NCBI GenBank assembly: GCA_025174535.1
Contig: JALBUN010000003.1
Span: forward strand, 744,001 to 808,000
Source: Cantharellus purpuraceus
Taxonomy: Eukaryota > Basidiomycota > Agaricomycetes > Cantharellales > Hydnaceae
DNA: 64,000 bases
Reading direction: 5' to 3'
Shown here: positions 57,450-64,000 of the stretch, piece by piece
Numbering within the stretch: the first letter of the stretch is position 1
How the letters are laid out: every line of letters starts with the position of its first letter
Made by a program: the position numbers and the translations under genes
The notes under the pieces: model-generated
The model's input: the letters and a program-made list of their open reading frames with translations, nothing else
Told to the model about the DNA's origin: nothing
Databases searched by the model: none

Positions 57450-59862
57450 ATGTGGCCTTTACTCTTGACTCTACTTTGTGTCCTCTTCGCTTCGCTCCAG
57501 CTTTCACGAGCAGTTCCATTCGAAGAATACATCCTCGCGCCTGCCTCTAGAGACCTTAGGCCGCGATCAGTCTTCAATGTGAATGGAGCTGTTACCACCG
57601 CCGAGGGTCTGCTACACCCTGACGGGTCGCCGACAGGCATAGCTGGCGCCAATTCCTCCGTGACCTACGATTTCGGCTTGAATGTTGCTGGAAGAATACG
57701 TTTCACTGTTAGGGGAAACATCTCGGCAGCAGGAGAAGTCCTGGGTTTAACTTATAGCGAAAGCTCGTTGTGGGTCAGTTCTCTGGGGAGCGATAGCACT
57801 GGCAACGTCGATGTAAGTCAAATTCGAGGACTGCAATCCTTGGTCGTGACTCCAAGCTCAGGATATCCCTTTCACATTTAATATCACTGCGCCTGGCACT
57901 TACACTGTACCACCGGAGTTCCTTCGGGGAGGGTTCAAGTATCTGACGCTAGCTCTACAAACGCCCGGTTCTATAGAATTAACGGACTTGCGATTGAACT
58001 ATACTGCTATGCCGCATTTCGATGACATGCGCGCTTATACAGGTTACTTTCACTCAGATGACCAGCTTTTAAATAGGTGTGGTTTTATTTTGCAAGTCGC
58101 CAGGATAATACTGAGGTGTACCCAGGATATGGTATGCAGGAGCATACACGAATCAGCTCTGCACGATCGCACCAGCCGAGGGGAATGCGCTCGTCCAGAG
58201 TGGTATCACCCCTCCAGGCGAAAGTACTCCCCCTCCCGGCATCACATATCTCAATACTACAATCACGAAAGGGAAGAGCACCGTTGTCGATGGCGCAAAA
58301 CGTGATAGACTCGTCTGGCCAGGTGACTACGTAGGTTTCATCGTACCCCACATGTATAAAATAGTCACACTCATCGGAACCAGTCAGTCGCATTTCCTGC
58401 GGTCGCGGTTTCTACCTATGACTTGATTTCAATCGCCAATGGCCTTGACTCCCTGTTTGCTGAACAAACTGATGCGGGTCAGTTGCCATACGCAGGTTTC
58501 CCGTTCCCGACCCCGCCAAGTAGTTTCTCCTTCACGTACCACATGTACAGTCTCATTGCGGTTTCAAATCATTTTCTGTGGTCGGGAGACGTTGAATACC
58601 TTCAAGGTAAATGGGAAGGATGGAAGAGAGCCATGGCCTGGAGTCTCGGCATGATCGACGAGACTGGACTCATGAATGTGACCTCCTCAGCGGTACCTCT
58701 CCCTTTCCCTTATTATCTTTCACGTATTCACGTCTGCATAGGACTGGCTGCGCTTCTTCCTTGGAGGACATGCGATCGAGGTTAGCAGTCTGTTTAATGC
58801 TCTCACTGGAAAGTAGGATTAATCCTATTGCTAGCCCAACGCAATACTCTATGGCACACTTGACATGGGACTCTCTTTGGCTAAAGTCCTCAACGATACC
58901 TCTGTCGTTGAGGACTATACGAATAATATGACAACTATCAAGGCAGCTGCGAATGCGTTGTTATGGGACGCAAATGCAGGGATGTATAGAGACAATGACA
59001 CCTCAACGTTACTTCCTCAAGACGGAAATGTATGGGCCATTAGATCTGGGCTTGTACAGAATAACTCGCAAGCTCTGTCCATCTCTGCCAACTTGCAGAA
59101 CAGATGGTCCCCTTTCGGCTCGGTAGCTGTTGAAGTGCGTATAATCACCCTTCGTAGGGCAGGTGACAGTGAACTCATCTTCGACTCATCAAGGCTGGTG
59201 ATGCCATCTCACCCTTTATCACCAGTATGGAGCTGGACGCACACTTTACCCTTAATAATTCTGCTGAGGGGCTCGAGCTTATGAGGAGGCAATGGGGATA
59301 CATGATGGATGATCCACGCATGACGAATTCCACGTTTATTGAGGGCTATAGTGCAGATGGTGCTCTGCACTACCCTCCCTATGCAAACGATCCTCGAATA
59401 AGCTATGCTCATGGCTGGGCCACCGGTCCCACGTATACTCTTACAGTTAGTTCGTTTTCCTGCAGTCGGACCGCTAGCTGATCATGCTCTCTTACCTAGA
59501 CGTACGTAGCCGGTATACGGGTCACTGGGCCAGCTGGAAAGACTTGGACGATCTGGCCACAACCAGGGAACCTTACCAGCGTCGAAGCAGGGCTCAAAAC
59601 AACTCTGGGGAAGTTTTCGGTTGCATATAATGTCACAGATACCTCCTTCTCCCTGCAATTCGAGACACCCCGTGGAACTTCGGGTGCGGTGGTGATCCCG
59701 ACGTTCAAAGAGCAGAACAAGACTGGAGTAACGTATACTATCCAGCGACTAGATGGAACCAAGCAGATCAAAGGAACCGCAGAATGGAGAGACGAGTTCT
59801 TTGTTGGTCAAGGTAACTTGGAGGGCGGTAAGTATCATGTATTAGCGCGATACTCGACTTGA
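57450..59862 (+). CDS. Secreted alpha-L-rhamnosidase-like glycoside hydrolase
   Basis: Predicted extracellular enzyme removing rhamnose from plant pectin or glycosides (GH78-like, six-hairpin fold). It starts with signal peptide MWPLLLTLLCVLFASLQLSR. A beta-sandwich N-terminal part (FNVNGAVTTAEGLLHPDGSP) is followed by catalytic-barrel sequence: DRLVWPGDYVVS, ISIANGLDSLFAEQTDAGQL, YHMYSLIAVSNHFLWSGDVE, WEGWKRAMAWSLGMIDETGL, LWDANAGMYRDNDTSTLLPQ, DGNVWAIRSGLV, YMMDDPRMTNSTFIEGYSAD and SYAHGWATGPTYTLT. The tail has VTGPAGKTWTIWPQPGNLTS and ends VLARYST (stop 59860-59862). The acidic residues of DRLVWPGD and the aromatic SYAHGW motif are typical. Many N-glycosylation sites fit secretion. About eight introns. 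Confidence 0.88.
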
Positions 59863-60153
59863 AGCCATTGAAGGCACATCTTGTTATGAACAACTATGCA
59901 ATGGTTATACTTGTATTTTGTATGTGTACTGCAATAAGGATAAAAACAATGATCAATGCCGGAAACTTGAATAGCAGTTGTTTCTTTCTTCCAGGTTCTT
60001 GTAAGCGTGCTAATTCTATAAGGTACCCCTTTATGGCAGTGATCACTCAATTGCAAAATGCCGTCACTCCAACGTCACTCATGATTAGACTCGCCTGCTC
60101 CAATTGCAGAATTAGCACCACTGTTGTACACGCCTACGACTCAGAAGTCAACC

Positions 60154-60723
60154 ATGGCCAACACCTCTAGCGACAATGAGGAAGCATGGCTTCAAAGCAC
60201 ACTTTCAGATCTGCTCTCTGCGCCACATATCTCATTCCGGAGTCCTTCAGGAATGAGGATGGGGCCGGGACCAATCGATATATTCAGCACAAAATTCAAC
60301 AATACTTTCACACCCGATGTCAAGGCTGTCGTAGCTGGTGAAGAGGTCAACCGCGAGGGACTGAAGCAGAAGCTTCTTGCGTTGCAGCAACATTACGGTG
60401 GTCAGGACACGATCAAGTTTTCGAAACAAACTAATGATCCTACCACCGAGGTGTGTCGGATGATGGGTCAGAAAGAACTTTATGATGGACTGGTCTTGCA
60501 GGATGGACATGGCAAGGTTCATTTGTCATTCACTGGAGTGTCGAAAGACCTGGGAGAGTACGAGATCTCCGTGGTTGCTGTGTGAGTGCGATGGTACCGA
60601 TCGCTGGCACCCATCCTTACATGCTAATATTCTTGTAGGATGGCATCCGTGGGAGGGGGCAGAAAGGTCTCATCGCTGAAACTGGACGGAAAGCCAGAAT
60701 TATTTGTGAGATCCAGCGTATAG
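60154..60723 (+). CDS. Small conserved-looking protein of unknown function
   Basis: Two exons: MANTSSDNEEAWLQSTLSDL to YEISVVAV (60154-60581), then a 58-nt-scale intron (GTGAGT...CTTGTAG) and a final exon MASVGGGRKVSSLKLDGKPE ending VRSSV (stop 60721-60723). About 170 residues with no signal peptide or membrane segment. The alpha-helical start followed by alternating strand-like sequence (DGLVLQDGHGKVHLSFTGVS) is reminiscent of NTF2-like folds, but no motif proves it. The clean splice join with continued sense supports a real gene. Confidence 0.6.
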
Positions 60724-61969
60724 TACCCCTTGTCATGATGTCATGGTGAATCGTTGACGTGTGGTATAAGCGTTGTGTCAGACTTATAGCGAAATAAAAG
60801 CCATGTGCTCATATGTCAACTGTGTACCTCAAAAAGAAATTTATATTTGAGGTTTGCATCACTGTAAGACAAATCAAGTCTCTGTACCCAAGCCAAATGG
60901 TATGAGTGTTGGCGGTGCCATGTTACTGAAATAGGCTCAGAGTTCAAAAAATTTCGCCCACAGCAAGTGTCTAGACTTGCAATTCAATAGGCAAAGGATC
61001 TTCGAACTGCTAGTAGGGCCATGTCGCGTTAATTTCGCTAGGAGATCTCTAGGGAAGGAATGTCACGGGGCGTTGGCTGGAAGTGCCAGGGAACCGAAGA
61101 GGGAAGAGAGGAAAGATGATAGGTCTGGAGGGCACCCAGAAATGACAGACCAGCAAACAATACTTTGGCGACAAAAGATTATGGACCAATGGGCGTTCGA
61201 AGCAACGTTGTCATCCTTGTTCCACTCGAGACATGCAGCTTATTTCAGCTCCGGAATGATCGCAATGTTGGCTCATCTTAAACATCGACTTTGGCAGAGC
61301 ATAAGTATCCAATTCGAGAAAAATCTGGTAGGGGCCAGCGTTCAGACGTTCATTGATGAGTGTTATAGCCGCACGAAAGAGATCCAGGTTGGGAAGCTGA
61401 GAGAATGAAGGATTCCACATGCTGACTCAGGTGTGCGCTCTGGAGTACCACGTTCTAAGAATAAAGTTAGTCACCGTTAGCCACAGTTAGCCACCGCCGG
61501 TTGTCCACCATAACTATTCAGGGCACTAGTTCCTGACTCACGGCATAACAGGGCATAACTAAGAGCTGCCAAATGCAATAGCATGACAAAGATACCACAA
61601 AATTTGTATTGTCTGGTCGGGGTGGTCGGATCCATACTGCGCCATTCCACTGTAATGAATGTCCTACTGGTGTGCTTAGAATGCCTGGAGGATGCCTTGA
61701 GCGCTCTGAGCCGTTGTTCGCACAGCATTATAGTCTAGTCAGGCGTGCCATGCCTAGTGCGGAATAATTGGAATTGTGATATGGTCGATTTGATATGCTG
61801 AGTCAGCAAATACTGTGACTGCTGTGACTGTTACGTTTCGAACCTCTTGCTTATGTTAGACGGCTGACTTCCACTGGTTCTTTCCTTCCAACGCCCGAAC
61901 CACACACGTTTTGACGGTCTTTTTTCTGATTTACGCCTATTCCCTTTCTTTCCGCTGTCAGTAACGCCG
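60724..61969. other. Intergenic region with weak open frames
   Basis: A plus-strand frame of 143 codons (60977-61408) includes MTDQQTILWRQKIMDQWAFE and IAMLAHLKHRLWQSISIQFE, which look protein-like, but there are no recognisable domains or partner exons. A minus-strand frame of 83 codons (61477-61728) has one hydrophobic segment (GIFVMLLHLAALSYALL). Either could be a small lineage-specific gene; I cannot support them further. Confidence 0.3.
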
Positions 61970-64000
61970 ATGGCGACCTTCTCCGACGGCTCTGATAATG
62001 CAGAGAATATGGAACCAGCTGGCCTGCAACCGTCGATACCTGGTGTCCCTGCTAATGGAAACTTGCGCATTCAGCTACAAGCTCTGTTGGATGACAAGGA
62101 GAAGCAGCTTAGGTTGGCAGGAACGCTTGGGCAACGTTTTCTTGCGCAGCAAATGGAGTTAGAAGAGCGAATCAGTCAACTAAACGAACTTGAAGCGGCA
62201 AAGACGGGTGTTACAGATGACGAGGCAGTGGAAGGCGAAATTAGGGACAAACTTCAGGAACTTAAAGATACCATGAGCTCCTGGGAGTCTGAGAATCAGG
62301 ATATGTTTGGCGTGCTTGGTAATAAGGTATGTGTTAAGGCCCTGGTGCGCGTCCTAAAGTCACACGGGTAATGGAAAGGTCAATGGGGTGCCACCGTCGC
62401 CACCAGCGATAGTCACTCCACTGGATGCTGAGGATACGTCCGTGGTGGCTTCACCTACTTCTGGACCTTCTGCTGCCCAATCGTCTCGTCGCGCAAAAAA
62501 TGCAGCGCATCGCGCTAACGACGTCGGTGGGTCTATGAGCTTTGTGTCCGCTGGTTGCAACTAATGCCATTGATAGAGTTTGCCTTCGAGATCGGTAGTA
62601 GTTTACTAACAGAAGTACGAAGGCTGCAGAGTTTGCTCGGTGAACGGGACAAGGCGATTCAGGACATGAAGGAAGAAAAGGATGATTTAGCAAAACTTGT
62701 CGAGGACCTTACTACAGGCCTACGGACTCAAGAAGCCAGCGCAGGTATGTACTTGTATGTCGCCAATTTGTTTCCGCTGACCATCGTGTTAGATAAGTAC
62801 AAGGAGGAGAATTGGAACCTTGAAGTCACTCTACAAGAACTTCGTACTCAACTGCAGGATGCTCAGACAGCTGGTCAAAATTCTGAGGCAGAGCGCAAGC
62901 GTGCCGCGAAGCAGCTTCTTACAGCCAGGGACTCTATTGATCAGCACAAGAACGAAGCTGAACGCCTAACAACTAAACTTGCCGAGTTCAAAGCAAAGCA
63001 TGAAACGGATGTCGCTCAGATGCGTAAACAGGCAGCTGGTTTGCAACGTGACAAATCAGATCTGCAGTCCGCTCTCGAGGCGCTCAAGTCTGATATTGCC
63101 AAGAAGGACCGCTCGATTAAACGCTTCGGTAGTCCACTCACACCAAATGGGCTCTCGCCATATACTACTCCAGCACAAGGCGAAGGCGACGAGGAAGAGG
63201 ACGTCTTCGGCGTTACGGGTGGCGCATCCAATCGTCGCAAGCTTGACGTGTCTGCTGCTTTTGGACAAGATGGCCTTGGCTCTGACTTCGCGGATTCTAG
63301 CCCAGATCCTAGTCCTTCTCGGCCTCATCTGGCGCCTAATCATCCCAGCAACGAGATTGAGGCGCTCAAGCAAAATCTTGCGCATGCTCAACGGCAGGTC
63401 AATATGCTCCGTGGTACCGTGCAGAGAGAAAAGGAGCTGCGCATGGAATATAGACGCAAACTTGCAGAGGCTGAGGGTAAGGCTGAAGAATTCGTTGACG
63501 TAGACGATGAAGAAGAAGAGAATGTTGATCCCACTAAGGTTCGCGCACGTATAACAAGAGGTCGTGGACGTGGCGCTGTGCGCCGTGGAAGAGGTGCAAG
63601 GTCTACACTTTCTCAAAGGCTGGATATAGCTCCTGGAACCCCAGAGTCGGACTTCTTTGATGACACGGAAGTGCAGGATGTCACATCCCACCCGACGCTC
63701 CAGCAAGTAGAACAGGACACAAAGGACCAGGAAGACTATGCCTTCATCGAAAATGAGGACGATGGTGTCTCACATGTTCCCGATCGACCGCTTGGTGCAG
63801 ACGGTCTGGATCCCGCCTACGCTGATGTTACGCGCAGTTCGCCATCCTCTCCTGCTCCACTACATGGCTCCAGTCCCTTACGCGAGATGACAAGTGCTCC
63901 AAGTCGTGGCGGCCGTAGATCAAGAGGTGGTGCACCACATCTCGCTGACCAGCGCCCTTCGTCGCTTGTCGAGCCAGCAGGTGCGCTTGCTGAAGAGCTC
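61970..64000 (+). CDS. Large coiled-coil protein, 5' part (continues beyond window)
   Basis: Starts MATFSDGSDNAENMEPAGLQ and contains an early helix LQALLDDKEKQLRLAGTLGQ-RFLAQQMELEER. Introns then lead to a long coiled coil (FEIGSSLLTEVRRLQSLLGE, YKEENWNLEVTLQELRTQLQ, EALKSDIAKKDRSIKRFGSP). A linker with TPNGLSPYTTPAQ, another coil (EIEALKQNLAHAQRQVNMLR) and an RG-rich patch (ARITRGRGRGAVRRGRGA) follow. The frame is still open at the window end. The layout is reminiscent of cortical nuclear-migration anchors (Num1/ApsA/Mcp5), whose diagnostic PH domain would lie outside the window. That identity is a guess. Confidence 0.7.

Noticed and set aside
1..64000. CRISPR arrays, bacterial operons or phage genes
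   Set aside because: No regularly spaced short repeats were seen. Gene structure with many spliceosomal introns is eukaryotic throughout.

Overview
The window looks like nuclear DNA of a basidiomycete fungus, most likely an Agaricomycete. The evidence is many short introns (about 40-70 nt, mostly GT-AG) splitting nearly every gene, small cysteine-rich secreted proteins with Kex2-like sites, intron-bearing Tc1/mariner DNA, LTR remnants, and housekeeping proteins of clear fungal type. No species can be named from sequence alone.

Layout. 1-26.5 kb is an accessory, repeat-rich region. It holds three members of a small cysteine-rich secreted protein family (2440, 7022, 22639). A 4-5 kb segmental duplication (6596-11.27 kb and 22.25-26.46 kb) has a 2-2.6 kb internal block inverted in one copy. 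Between the copies sit a 5.57-kb Tc1/mariner element and a mosaic of LTR retrotransposon pieces. The Tc1/mariner element has long terminal inverted repeats, an apparently complete five-exon transposase, a second conserved-looking gene, and an intron-retaining fragment of a host dehydrogenase gene. 26.9-36.4 kb holds a full-length TUP1 corepressor gene and, 4.5 kb downstream, an intact TUP1-like gene that has the WD40 propeller but no N-terminal tetramerisation domain. 36.5-48.7 kb carries beta-mannosidase, an HCNGP/SAP30BP-like protein, an organellar-type asparaginyl-tRNA synthetase, SmD1 and the GPI8 transamidase subunit. This block is flanked by two copies of a repeat with a tRNA-like head. 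48.9-64 kb has tRNA-Lys(CTT), the YVH1 phosphatase, a UCH37-type deubiquitinase, the DNA primase small subunit, a polytopic membrane protein, an alpha-L-rhamnosidase-like secreted enzyme, a small conserved-looking protein, and the 5' part of a coiled-coil protein running off the end.

How they work together. The housekeeping genes are functionally unrelated neighbours, as is normal in eukaryotes, but spacing is tight. Three start-to-start or stop-to-stop gaps are about 235 bp or less (HCNGP/AsnRS, YVH1/UCH2, AsnRS/SmD1). The accessory half looks like a birth-and-death locus for secreted proteins, repeatedly rearranged by duplication, inversion and transposon insertion.

Most unusual observations: the inverted block inside the duplication; the cargo-carrying Tc1/mariner element; two 10-nt microexons, each placed on the most conserved motif of its gene (the YVH1 P-loop and the beta-mannosidase WDWGP motif); and the TUP1-derived propeller protein without a tetramerisation domain. 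All intron positions were inferred by eye from splice consensus and family conservation; no alignment or transcript was available.
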